From: JBMDXB01 sp048594975
GTDB lineage: Bacteria > Acidobacteriota > Vicinamibacteria > Vicinamibacterales > 2-12-FULL-66-21
Assembly (NCBI GenBank): GCA_048594975.1
Contig: JBMDXQ010000158.1
Location: 1 to 64,000, forward strand
Direction of reading: 5' to 3'
DNA length: 64,000 bases
The translations under genes and the position numbers were made by a program. Of this stretch, positions 35,160-44,036 are shown piece after piece (position 1 is the first letter of the stretch; each line of letters begins with the position of its first letter). The notes beneath the pieces are model-generated. The model saw only the letters and a program-made list of their open reading frames with translations, did not search any database and was not told the origin of the DNA.

Positions 35160-36686
35160 GTGCGCCGTACGCTGCTCGCCCTGACGGTCTGCGCCGCGGT
35201 GATCCTTGCAGGGCTCGGCGGCCAGTCGCGGCGCGGAGCCGCTCGCCCGATCGCGTGGGAGGATGCGGCGCCGGTCCGGCAGAGGCTCCTGGCCGCAGGC
35301 CTCACCGCCGCAAGCTTCCCGTCGTACATCGATACCCTTCGCGAAGCGAACGCGCGCCGCGTACAGGAAGGCGACCTCGACCACCTGATCTTCTATCTGT
35401 TGCAGTCGACGAGGTTCACGGGCCTGCCGCCGATCGAGCCGGCGCTCAGCGCAAAGCAGTACACCGACACCGGCCAGGTCCCGGCCGGCGTGCGCGCCCG
35501 CGCGGCGGCGTTCCTGCAGGCCGTCGACTCCGGCGGCGGCGACGCGCGCCTCGCCTATTTCCGCGACCTCGCGCGCGCGGCGTCTCCAGCCGGAGCCGCA
35601 CGCGAGCGGGTTCTGCTCCGCGAGTACGTCCGGGTGATGAAGTTCGTCTACGAGAAGGAGTTCGTCGCCCAGCGCTCGGGCCGCCGCGACGCGGCGATCG
35701 CCGAACTGTACCGGACGCGCGGCCTGAGCACCGACACCGCGGTCGAAGCGGGCTTCCTCGTCTCCGACGGGCTGGCGGTCGCGCGCGCGCTCGACCCGGC
35801 GCTGCGCATCCGCCGGGTGCTGATCGTCGGCCCGGGCCTCGACGTCGCGCCGAGAACGGGGTTGCTCGAGGCTTCCGCGCCCGAGAGCTACCAGCCGTGG
35901 GCGGTCATCGACGCGCTCCTCGCCCTCGGTCTCTCGCGCGTGGACGACCTCGCTGTCGTCGGCGCCGACATCAACCCGCGCGTCGTCCGGCACCTGCGCC
36001 GTGCGAGCGGCCGCGCGAGAACGCTCACCCTGGTCACGGGAATCGCCGAGACGGAGAACGTCACCCTGTCGGCGGTGTTTCGCGCCTATTTCGCGCAGCT
36101 TGGGCGTGAGCTCGAAGGCGGGAGTCTTCGACGCGAGCAGGAGACCCCGACCAGAGCCGGACACTTTTCGAAGACCGTCCGCGTCGATCCCGCGATCGCG
36201 CGCGCCCTCCATGCCGAGCCGCTCGACATCGTCACCGAGCGGCTCGCGGCGGCTCCCTTCGATCTCGTCGTCGCCACCAACATCTTTCCGTACTTCGACG
36301 ATGTGGAGCTGGCGCTCGCGCTGGCCAACGTGGCGTCGATGCTCGCCCCGGGAGGCCTGTTTCTGCACAACGAGAACCGCCCGGTGATGGAGGAGCTCAC
36401 CGCGTCGGTGGGGCTGCGCCTCGAGCAGTCGCGCCACTCGATCATCGCGACCGTTCGCGGTGGCGCGCCGCTGGCGGACAGCGTGTTCCTGCATCGGAAG
36501 TCCGGCGCCCTGGGCTCGGCGCTCGACGGGTCCGGAGACGGCGACCCGCCTTCTCGGCTGCTTCCAGCGGCCGGCGATCGGCCGCGCGTCGCCGCTACAA
36601 TCCTTGAAGCGCGACTCCGGCCGTTGCGGCATACGCGCGTCCATGTGCCGGCCGCGGGCCGGCATGGCGATATCATCGCAGAATGA
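35160..36686 (+). CDS. Putative exported SAM-methyltransferase-fold protein
   Basis: This 508-residue protein begins with a signal-peptide-like segment (GTG start; RRTLLALTVCAAVILAGLGG). Around residues 225-410 it shows a methyltransferase fold: RVLIVGPGLDVAP (SAM motif I type), a DINPRVVRHLRR segment, and FDLVVATNIFPYFDDVELALALANVASMLAPGGLFLHNE. The N-terminal 200 residues are not recognised. Export of a SAM-dependent enzyme would be unusual, so either the N-terminus is a membrane anchor with a cytoplasmic domain, or the fold has another role. The last 60 residues are Arg/Pro-rich and weakly protein-like. Confidence 0.6.
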   Translation: MRRTLLALTVCAAVILAGLGGQSRRGAARPIAWEDAAPVRQRLLAAGLTAASFPSYIDTLREANARRVQEGDLDHLIFYLLQSTRFTGLPPIEPALSAKQYTDTGQVPAGVRARAAAFLQAVDSGGGDARLAYFRDLARAASPAGAARERVLLREYVRVMKFVYEKEFVAQRSGRRDAAIAELYRTRGLSTDTAVEAGFLVSDGLAVARALDPALRIRRVLIVGPGLDVAPRTGLLEASAPESYQPWAVIDALLALGLSRVDDLAVVGADINPRVVRHLRRASGRARTLTLVTGIAETENVTLSAVFRAYFAQLGRELEGGSLRREQETPTRAGHFSKTVRVDPAIARALHAEPLDIVTERLAAAPFDLVVATNIFPYFDDVELALALANVASMLAPGGLFLHNENRPVMEELTASVGLRLEQSRHSIIATVRGGAPLADSVFLHRKSGALGSALDGSGDGDPPSRLLPAAGDRPRVAATILEARLRPLRHTRVHVPAAGRHGDIIAE

Positions 36687-36772
36687 TTCCGCCCCCGGTT
36701 CGGCGACGGCCGCTGTACGTCGGCTGACGTCCGATGCGGGCATCACGACAGGAAACGGTGCAGGGTGAGGCA

Positions 36773-39700
36773 ATGATGCGGACCGTGTGGCTTCTCGCGG
36801 CGGCCGGCCTGATGGCCGCCGTGTATGCGGGCGGGCATGGGAGTGCGCAGCAGAAGACCGTGGCGGTGCGCGAGGCAGCCTATCGCGCCAACAACCTCGG
36901 CGTCGCGCGCCTCGAGCAGGCGGACTTCGCTGCCGCCGTCACGGCGTTCCGGCGGGCGCTGGAGATCGATCCCTCGCTCGCCGTCGCCCGCCTGAACCTC
37001 GGCATCGCGCTCTACAACGCCGGCGATCGCGAGAAGGCGAGAGCCGAGCTCGAGGCGGCGCGTCCGCTCCTCCCTGGCGTGCCGCACGGCGATTACATGC
37101 TCGGCCTGATCGCACGTTCGGACAATCGGCCGGACGATGCGATCGAGGCGTTCAGGCGAGTGCTGAAGATCGACGCCGGCGATCCCGGCGCCAACGTCAA
37201 CCTTGGGCAGATCTACCTGCAGCGGCAGCAGTACGAGCAGGCGCTGGAGCTGTTCCGTGCGGCTGCGAAGACGGAAGCATACAACGCGACCGCGGCCTAT
37301 GGGCTCGCGACCGCGCTGGTGCGCAGCGGCTCCCCCGAGGGCCAAGCGGCGATGGACCACTTCCAGAAACTGCGCGAGCACGGCTACGCGACCACGTTCT
37401 CGCAGCTGTATCTCGAGCAGGGTCGCTACGCGGAAGGGATCGCGTCGACGGGCGCCGAGCCCGGACTGGTCGGCGAGGAGGTGCCGCCGGTCTCGTTCAG
37501 CGACGCGACCTCGTCATCGCTGCCGGCGGATGAAGCGCCGTATGGAGCGCCGGTGTCGCTCGCCGACCTCGATCTCGACGGCGATCTCGACCTGCTCGCG
37601 GCCGGGCCAAAGGGCCTGCGCGTGTATCGCAATACGAAGGGGCGGCTGGAACGCGCCGCGCTCGACATCCCGGCGCCGATGACCGGCGCCCCGATGAGCG
37701 CCGCGCTGCCAGGCGACTTCGACAACGACGGCCGCGTCGATCTGCTCGTGCTCCGGACAGGAGGGCTGGCGCTGCTCCGGCAGGAGGACCCGGACCGTTT
37801 CACCGATGCCAGCACGCAGGCGGGATTCGCCTCGATGCCGGGGACGCCGCGCAGCGCCGCGTGGCTGGACGCGGATCACGACGGCGACCTCGACATCTTC
37901 GTCGCGATGGCGGATGACGACGGCGCGGCGAATCGTCTGATCCGCAACAACGGCAACGGCAGCTTCAGCGACGTCACGGCGCAGGCTGGCCTTCCCGCCG
38001 ATCGCCCGCTCGCCGCCGTCGTCCCCACCGACTACGACGACCGCCGCGACATCGACCTGCTGCTCCTGCCGGTGGCGGGCGCGCCGATGCTGTATCGCAA
38101 CCGGCGTGACGGCTCGTTCGCCGACGTCGCCGCCGACACGGGGCTGAAGGTGGATGGCTCGAGCGGCCATGCCGCGGTCGCCGATGTGAACAAAGACGAT
38201 TACCCGGACGTGTTCTTCTCGCAGCCGGGCGGCCCGGGGGTGCTCGCGATTTCCGACGGGCGCGGCGGTTTCCGCATCGAGCACGCGCCCGCGGCGGCGG
38301 CCGGTGCGACGGCGGCGCACTTCCTCGACTACGACAACGACGGCCTGCTCGATCTGTTCCTGCTCACGTCGAAGGGACCGCGAGTGCTCAGAAACCTCGG
38401 GCGGCAGTGGGTGGACGTGTCACCGCGGGCGATCGGCGGAATCGCCGGTGGGCTCGCGGGCGCGACGTCCCTGCTGTCCGGCGATCTCGATGGCGATGGC
38501 GACGTCGATCTCGTCGTGCGCGCGGCGGCGGGGCTCGCCGTGCTGCGCAACGACGGCGGCAACCGCGCGCGTGCGCTCGCCGTGCGCCTGGCGGCGCGCG
38601 TGAGCAACCGCAGCGCCGTCGGCAGCAAGATCGAGATGCGCGCCGGCAGCCTGCGGCAGCGGCACGAAACGCACGCCGCGATGCCGGCCCCCGGGCCCTC
38701 CGACGTGCTGTTCGGCGTGGGCGATCGTCCGGGTGCCGACGTGGTACGCGTGCTGTGGCCGTCCGGCATCCTGCAGGCGGAAGTCGCCGCCGCAGACGCT
38801 CCCGGCGCGGCGATCACCGGGACGCTGAACGTCGAGGAGCTCGATCGCAAGCCGTCATCCTGCCCCTACCTGTTCACCTGGACCGGCGAGCGCTTCGAGT
38901 TCCTCACCGACTTTCTCGGCGGCGGCGAGATGGGCTACTGGCTTGCGCCCGGCGTCCGGAACAGCCCCGACGCGGACGAGTACGTGCGCATCCCATCCGA
39001 GCGGCTGAAACCACGCAACGGCCGTTACGAGCTGCGTGTCACCAACGAGCTCGAGGAGGCCGTCTTCCTCGATCGGCTGAAGCTCGTCGCGGTCGATCAC
39101 CCCGAGGGCGTGGAGGTCTTCCCGAACGAAGGCCTGCGCGCCGAGCCGGAACCGCTCCACGTTTACGCGACGAGCGGTGCACGGCCGCCGCTCGCGGCCG
39201 TGGACGACCACGGCCACGACGTGCGCGGTGCGCTGCTGCACGTCGATCGGCGTTATCCCGACGACTTCACGGTGGAGCGGATCCGCGGCTACGCGGCGAA
39301 GCATGCCCTGACGCTCACGCTGCCGGTTTCGACGACGGGCCGTCGCGTGCTGCTGCTGACCGGCTGGACCGATTACGCGTTCTCGGGCGACAACGTCGCC
39401 GCGCACCAGGCGGGCCTGAGGATGGAGCCACCGATGCTGCTGTACGAGGAGGCCCCGGGCCGCTGGCGCACGGCAATCGAGAACATCGGCTTCCCGGCAG
39501 GACGGCCGCAGACCGTCCCGGTCGATCTCACCGGCCGCGTGCCGGAGCGCGTGAAGACGATCCGGATCGTGACCACGATGCGGATCTACTGGGACCAGGC
39601 GCTCGTCGACGTGTCCGACGGCCGCGCCGCGACGACGATGACGCGCGCCAATCCCGCGGCGGCCGTGCTGCGGTGGCGCGGGTTCTCCGGCGAACGCACG

Positions 39701-40144
39701 CCGGACGGCCGCGAACCGTTCCTTTATGCCTATGAGCACGTGTCAGCGCTCTCGCCGTGGAAGGTGCTGCCCGGGCGTTACACGCGCGAGGGGGACGTGC
39801 GCGAGCTGCTGGCCGCGGTGGACAACCGTTTCGTCGTGTCCCGACCCGGCGACGAAGTCGCCTTCACGTTCAACGCCGACACGCTGCCGCCGCTGCGGCG
39901 CGGCTGGACGCGCACGTTCCTGCTCTACGCGAACGGGTTCAGCAAGGAGATGGACCTGAACTCGTCGAGTCCCGACGTGCTCGGCCCGCTGCCGTTCCAC
40001 GGGATGCCGCGGTATCCGTTCGGGCCCGGTGAGCGCGGCGCGAGCGAGGACTACTTCGAGTACGTGGAGCGCTACAACACGCGCGTGGTGAAGCGGCCGG
40101 TTCCGCCAGTCGAGATGATCCTCGAGCACCGGCGCAGGCAGTAG
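36773..40144 (+). CDS. Secreted TPR / FG-GAP / UnbV-domain protein
   Basis: This 1123-residue protein has a signal peptide (residues 1-25), TPR repeats at about residues 35-200, then six FG-GAP/VCBS-type repeats with calcium-binding loops such as DLDLDGDLDLL, DFDNDGRVDLL, DADHDGDLDIF and DLDGDGDVDLV (about 245-600), and an ASPIC/UnbV domain (GSKIEMRAGS...VVRVLWPSG, about 605-690). The last 430 residues, starting SCPYLFTWTGERFEFLTDFLGG, are a separate domain found in similar acidobacterial proteins. The FG-GAP part suggests a beta-propeller at the cell surface. Function is unknown. The start at 36773 follows GTGAGG; an upstream in-frame ATG lacks this site. Confidence 0.75.
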   Translation: MMRTVWLLAAAGLMAAVYAGGHGSAQQKTVAVREAAYRANNLGVARLEQADFAAAVTAFRRALEIDPSLAVARLNLGIALYNAGDREKARAELEAARPLLPGVPHGDYMLGLIARSDNRPDDAIEAFRRVLKIDAGDPGANVNLGQIYLQRQQYEQALELFRAAAKTEAYNATAAYGLATALVRSGSPEGQAAMDHFQKLREHGYATTFSQLYLEQGRYAEGIASTGAEPGLVGEEVPPVSFSDATSSSLPADEAPYGAPVSLADLDLDGDLDLLAAGPKGLRVYRNTKGRLERAALDIPAPMTGAPMSAALPGDFDNDGRVDLLVLRTGGLALLRQEDPDRFTDASTQAGFASMPGTPRSAAWLDADHDGDLDIFVAMADDDGAANRLIRNNGNGSFSDVTAQAGLPADRPLAAVVPTDYDDRRDIDLLLLPVAGAPMLYRNRRDGSFADVAADTGLKVDGSSGHAAVADVNKDDYPDVFFSQPGGPGVLAISDGRGGFRIEHAPAAAAGATAAHFLDYDNDGLLDLFLLTSKGPRVLRNLGRQWVDVSPRAIGGIAGGLAGATSLLSGDLDGDGDVDLVVRAAAGLAVLRNDGGNRARALAVRLAARVSNRSAVGSKIEMRAGSLRQRHETHAAMPAPGPSDVLFGVGDRPGADVVRVLWPSGILQAEVAAADAPGAAITGTLNVEELDRKPSSCPYLFTWTGERFEFLTDFLGGGEMGYWLAPGVRNSPDADEYVRIPSERLKPRNGRYELRVTNELEEAVFLDRLKLVAVDHPEGVEVFPNEGLRAEPEPLHVYATSGARPPLAAVDDHGHDVRGALLHVDRRYPDDFTVERIRGYAAKHALTLTLPVSTTGRRVLLLTGWTDYAFSGDNVAAHQAGLRMEPPMLLYEEAPGRWRTAIENIGFPAGRPQTVPVDLTGRVPERVKTIRIVTTMRIYWDQALVDVSDGRAATTMTRANPAAAVLRWRGFSGERTPDGREPFLYAYEHVSALSPWKVLPGRYTREGDVRELLAAVDNRFVVSRPGDEVAFTFNADTLPPLRRGWTRTFLLYANGFSKEMDLNSSSPDVLGPLPFHGMPRYPFGPGERGASEDYFEYVERYNTRVVKRPVPPVEMILEHRRRQ

Positions 40145-40831
40145 ACCGCCGCGAGAATCCGCGGCAGCGCGACCGGGCCGGCCGTGTGGCAGGCCCGAAC
40201 GCCTGCGCTACGAGCGGCCCGGGCGATCCGTGGTAGTCGTCGCGCAGCCCTTGGGGCCTCCCAGAACTTCAGCGGATCGGGCAAGAACTCCGCGACGAGA
40301 TCTTCGTAGTACGGCCGCAGCGCCTTCGCGTCCGGCTTGCCTTTCGAGTACAGCTCGTAGCGGTTGAAGCGGAACATCGAGGCCGCCGTCACGAAGTTCG
40401 CCCGGCCCGAGGTGCGGATGATGATGATGCAGGAGACGCCGCACGACTTCTTCCCGACGCACCCGGACGACTTCCTCGCCGGCACCATCGCGCGGCCGAC
40501 GATCGTCGCGTTCGACGTCGGCGCCGAGTTCAACGGCCAGGGGCTCATTGCCAACACCTGGCGCGAGTACGAAGCTAACCACCTCGACCTCCGCCATTAC
40601 CTGGTGCGCACGGAACTGACCGCGCGACTCCACCGCACGGTGGCGTACTCGTGTTTCGGGTTCCGCCTGTAGGCGCGTGCCCCGCGTGTCACACCTTCCT
40701 CGACGCGCTCGGTCAGGCCCTTGACGAGGTTCCGCTTCTCGCGCGGGCGATTCGTGATTACGGACAAGCCGCCGTCCGGCCAGTGAAACTGAGTCGAGAC
40801 GCGGACGTGGCGATGCGCTACTACGCGCAGA
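40145..40831. pseudogene. Decayed coding stretch, possibly a glycoside-hydrolase remnant
   Basis: No intact gene fits this 687-base stretch. A plus-strand frame (40364-40672, TTG start, stop just before it) encodes protein-like sequence: QETPHDFFPTHPDDF, then RPTIVAFDVGAEFNGQG and RHYLVRTELTARLHR. The EF-x-GQG strand recalls GH67-like and related glycosidases, but this is a weak resemblance from memory. A minus-strand frame around 40270-40390 also gives plausible peptide (RFNRYELYSKGKPD). It looks like a broken gene, perhaps two, between the UnbV-type gene and DUF3500. Confidence 0.35.
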
Positions 40832-41914
40832 TCACCGCGACCAACTGGCCGAAGGAAACGCGCGGCGTGGCGAATCCGCACGGTGGGCTGACATTCCCGC
40901 GTGCGCGGGATCGTGCGCGAGGTGGTCGCCCAGCAGGTCGGCCCCGAAATCCCCGTTGAAGTCGCGCCATACGATGTGCTGGTGGTTGGCGTTGTTCTGG
41001 GCGTTGTCGTACTCGACGAGGAAGCTCCGGCCCTGGATGCGGTAGTAATGCGCGTGGCCGACGCCCGATTCGGTCGCGCCCATCCAGGCGAAGCGGATGG
41101 CCGCCGGATCCTCCGCGCGCGCCTTTGCGACTCGTTCGGCGGCAAGCGCCGGTGCCTGCGCGGCCGCGTGCTCCTCGACGAGCGTGCGCAGCAATGCCCG
41201 CTGCTTCTCCGTCATCGCGCTTGCCGCCAGACCGGCGTTGTCCTGGATGGCGGCCGTGCGCGCGTTCGACGTCAGGATGTCGTTCGGCGCCTTGTCGCCG
41301 ACGATCGCCTGACGCCGCTGGTCGTCGGTCAGCGAGCCGAGCAGCTCGAAGGCCAGGTCGCCCTCGACGGGCAGCGCACGAAATCCCTTCCGCGGTCCGT
41401 CGAGGACCATGGCAGGGTTCGCGCCGAAGAACCCCGGAGACGTGGACGCCGGCTTTCCGCCCACGATCGTCCAGTTCTGCGAGATATGGTGGCCCTCGTA
41501 GCGCCAGCCCCAGCGCTCGGAACCGGGCTCGCCGAAGATCGTGACGTAATACAGCTCGGTGTCGCGCCGCGGCGACCCGTTCTCCAGCTCCTTGAGGATG
41601 ATCTCCAGGCTCCGGATGGCCTCCGCCTTCGTGAAACCTTTCTGACTGAGGCCGGTCCGCAGGAGCGCGAACGCCGCGTCGCGCTGTGCGGGCGCCATCG
41701 CCTTCAGCGGGATGCCCTGGCGATCGCGCGGGATGAAGTGCCAGTTGTAGCGCTCCTCGGCCTCGAACGGGAACTGCGCTTTCTGGCGCTCGGCGGCGTC
41801 GAGGGATGCGAGGAACGCCTTGGCGGCGGCGGCCATCTGCGCTTCGGGACGCGGCTGACCGGCGATGACGGCGAAGGCAGAGAGGAGCAGCGACAGCGCA
41901 ATGGGGAGACGCAT
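40832..41914 (-). CDS. Secreted DUF3500 protein
   Basis: This 360-residue protein has a signal peptide (MRLPIALSLLLSAFAVIAG) and the DUF3500 landmarks RYNWHFIPRDRQGIPLKAM, ERWGWRYEGHHISQNWTIV, and a C-terminal NNANHQHIVWRDFNGDFGADLL. Members are secreted proteins of unknown function, common in Acidobacteriota and Planctomycetes. The usual ending is near LLGDHLAHDP; the extra 25 residues here are of lower quality and border the decayed stretch, so the original stop may have been lost. Confidence 0.8.
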   Translation of the reverse strand: MRLPIALSLLLSAFAVIAGQPRPEAQMAAAAKAFLASLDAAERQKAQFPFEAEERYNWHFIPRDRQGIPLKAMAPAQRDAAFALLRTGLSQKGFTKAEAIRSLEIILKELENGSPRRDTELYYVTIFGEPGSERWGWRYEGHHISQNWTIVGGKPASTSPGFFGANPAMVLDGPRKGFRALPVEGDLAFELLGSLTDDQRRQAIVGDKAPNDILTSNARTAAIQDNAGLAASAMTEKQRALLRTLVEEHAAAQAPALAAERVAKARAEDPAAIRFAWMGATESGVGHAHYYRIQGRSFLVEYDNAQNNANHQHIVWRDFNGDFGADLLGDHLAHDPAHAGMSAHRADSPRRAFPSASWSR

Positions 41915-41939
41915 GGCGGGTCAGAGTATACGCGTGGGG

Positions 41940-42030
41940 GCGCTCAGGGGCTAGGAGACCTGGCGGGGCAGGGTGCACGGTGCAGTGCAGGTGCCGGTGC
42001 ACCGCTTGCAGCTCCTACCCAGCTACTGCC
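41940..42030. repeat. Word repeats at the YiaK-like gene's stop codon
   Basis: On the minus strand the stop region reads CAGTAGCTGGGTAGGAGCTGC and is followed by GGTGCA-type words (CGGTGCACCGGCACC, CTGCACTGCACCGTGCACC). The TAG stop is inside the first word. Confidence 0.45.
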
Positions 42031-43019
42031 AGAGTCTGGATCTCCCGCCACAGCCCTTGGTCAACAGGGATCCCTTCAACCAGATTGCGGCGGCGGGTTG
42101 CGATCGCGCGTTCGCCTGGATAGCGGACGACGTCGGCGTCGAAGCCCTTCAGGTGTCGGAGCACGTCTTCCACGACCGCGATTGTCGCAGCCGCGCCCCC
42201 CGCAACCGCGACGTCGACGGCGATGAATACCTGGGAGAGCCCGGTTTCGCCGTCGGGATCCAGCGGGATCTGGTGCGTCGCCCGGCCGCGCGACAGCAGC
42301 GCGGCCATCAGGTCGAGCACCAGGGCCAGCCCGGAGCCCTTCCAGAATCCGATCGGCAGCATCCGGCCGCCGTCCTCGATGGCGGCGGGGTCGCGAGTCA
42401 GTTCGCCGCGGGCATCGAAGCCGCCGGCGACCGGCAGCATCTCACCGCGCGCGCGGTACGCGGCGAGCGCGCCGAACGAGAACTGCGACATCGCCATGTC
42501 GAGGACGACGTGCGACGGCGAATGCGGGACGGCGACGACCAGCGGGTTGTTGCCGACGCGGGGATCGGCGGCACCCCACGGCGGAAGATTGGGGAGCGTG
42601 TTGGTCCAGCAGATCGCGATTGCGCCGGCGTCCGCCGCCTGCCACCCGTAGGTTCCGCCGCGCATCCAGTGATTGGTGTTCGCGAGCGCCACGCAGCCGA
42701 TGCCGTGTGCGCGCGCGAGGCTCACCGCCGCCGCCATGCAGTCGGCCGCGTTCAGGTTGCCGGGGGCGCGGCGGCCATCCCACCGCTCGAGCGCGCCGTG
42801 GCTGCCCACCCGCTGTGCCGATGCCGCGACGTCGACGCCGCCGTTGGCGATCATGCGCATGAACCGCGGGAAGCGCGCCACGCCGTGCGAAGCGACCCCG
42901 TCGAGCGTGGCGTCGGCGAACATGCGCGCGCAGCGGTGTGCGCGATCGCTCTGCATCCCGGCGCGTTCGAGCGCCTGCCGGAGGGTGGCGTGAAGATCGT
43001 GGTAAGAGATGCGCAGCAT
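42015..43019 (-). CDS. YiaK-like NAD(P)-dependent 2-keto acid reductase (Ldh2/malate-lactate dehydrogenase family)
   Basis: This 334-residue protein is of the type-2 malate/L-lactate dehydrogenase family and resembles E. coli YiaK (2,3-diketo-L-gulonate reductase): GIGCVALANTNHWMRGGTYGW, NTLPNLPPWGA, GNNPLVVAVPHSPSHVVLDMAMSQFS and LPIGFWKGSGLALVLD. The family reduces alpha-keto acids with NAD(P)H. Beside a fucose pathway that yields keto acids and lactate, it could act on lactate/pyruvate or on a diketo sugar acid; this cannot be decided. It diverges from the fucose dehydrogenase gene across a 200-base REP-like spacer. Confidence 0.85.
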   Translation of the reverse strand: MLRISYHDLHATLRQALERAGMQSDRAHRCARMFADATLDGVASHGVARFPRFMRMIANGGVDVAASAQRVGSHGALERWDGRRAPGNLNAADCMAAAVSLARAHGIGCVALANTNHWMRGGTYGWQAADAGAIAICWTNTLPNLPPWGAADPRVGNNPLVVAVPHSPSHVVLDMAMSQFSFGALAAYRARGEMLPVAGGFDARGELTRDPAAIEDGGRMLPIGFWKGSGLALVLDLMAALLSRGRATHQIPLDPDGETGLSQVFIAVDVAVAGGAAATIAVVEDVLRHLKGFDADVVRYPGERAIATRRRNLVEGIPVDQGLWREIQTLAVAG

Positions 43020-43061
43020 GAGTCTCGAACTGCGATAGAGTTTGGATCGCCGATTGGGTTC

Positions 43062-43138
43062 CTTCCACCTCAGGGTGGAAGCTACAGCGTCCCTTCAATC
43101 TACTCCCCGAGGCTGTAGCTGCCGCCTTCAGGCGGAAG
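43062..43138. repeat. Inverted pair of REP-like palindromic elements
   Basis: One copy at 43062-43088 reads CTTCCACCTCAGGGTGGAAG then CTACAGC, with an 8-bp palindrome. A second copy, on the other strand at 43111-43138, reads CTTCCGCCTGAAGGCGGC then AGCTACAGCC. The loop bases differ but stem architecture and the AGCTACAGC tail are shared, as in bacterial REP/BIME elements. A further CCGCC...GGCGG palindrome lies at about 43158-43180. Confidence 0.65.
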
Positions 43139-43222
43139 TTTACCGTCGCTGTCGGTCCGCCTTCACGCGCAGGTGGCGGCTTTGCGCGGACGGACAGGGC
43201 CGTTGAACAACCGTCGTGTCTC

Positions 43223-44008
43223 ATGCGCTACAAGGACAAGGTCGTCATCGTCACCGGCGGCAGCAAGGGCATCGGCCTGGGCTGCGTGAAGATCTTCGTG
43301 CAGGAAGGCGGCTCACGCGTCGTGTTCTGCAGCCGGCACGAGCCCGAAGGCCGCGCCGTCGAAGCGGAGATGAACCGCGCCGGCCCCGGGACGGCTTCGT
43401 TCGTCCGCGCCGATGTCTCGCGCGTCGCGGACATCGAGCACGTGATCGACTTCACGGTCGCGGAGTTCGGCCGGATCGACTGCCTGATCAACAACGCCGG
43501 CTGGCACCCGCCGCACAGACCGATCGACGACTTCTCGGTCGAGGATTTCCGATCGCTGCTGGACCTGAACCTGGTGAGCTACTTCGCTGCCTGCAAGCTC
43601 GCGCTGCCGCACCTGCGCACGGTGAAGGGCAACATCATCAACATGTCGAGCCTGGTGGGCTCCATGGGCCAGGAGGGCGCGACGACCTACGTGGCGACCA
43701 AGGGCGGCATCAGCGCGTTGACGAAGGCACTTGCGGTCGACGAGGCGGCGCACGAGGTCCGCGTCAACGCGGTCTCGCCGGGCAACATCTATACGCCGCT
43801 GTGGCAGGAAGCGATCGACGCGGCGCTGGATCCGGACAGGTGCCGCGCCGACGGCGAAGCCGCGCAGCTGCTCGGGCGCATGGGGACGATCGAGGAGGCG
43901 GGCAGGTTGTGCCTGTATCTCGCCGCCGAGGCGACGTTCACCACCGGGGTCGACTGCATCCTGAGCGGCGGCGCCGAGCTGGCGTACGGGAGGAAAGCAC
44001 GGCGCTGA
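43223..44008 (+). CDS. Short-chain dehydrogenase, probable L-fucose dehydrogenase (HSD17B14-like)
   Basis: This 261-residue SDR has TGGSKGIG at residues 11-18, N90-N-A-G, S142/S143 and the catalytic Y156/K160. Much of it reads like human HSD17B14, which has been reported as an L-fucose dehydrogenase: NNAGWHPPHRP, LALPHLRTVKGNIINMSSLVG, SPGNIYTPLWQE, and the ending SGGAELAYG. It would oxidise L-fucose to L-fucono-lactone, the missing first oxidation step of the operon at 22954-30781. No CTTTACCGGTAAAG-type operator is seen in front of it. It is convergent with the zinc dehydrogenase gene. Confidence 0.85.
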   Translation: MRYKDKVVIVTGGSKGIGLGCVKIFVQEGGSRVVFCSRHEPEGRAVEAEMNRAGPGTASFVRADVSRVADIEHVIDFTVAEFGRIDCLINNAGWHPPHRPIDDFSVEDFRSLLDLNLVSYFAACKLALPHLRTVKGNIINMSSLVGSMGQEGATTYVATKGGISALTKALAVDEAAHEVRVNAVSPGNIYTPLWQEAIDAALDPDRCRADGEAAQLLGRMGTIEEAGRLCLYLAAEATFTTGVDCILSGGAELAYGRKARR

Positions 44009-44036
44009 CGCGCCGCCTCTCCTCATGCCCTTGGCC

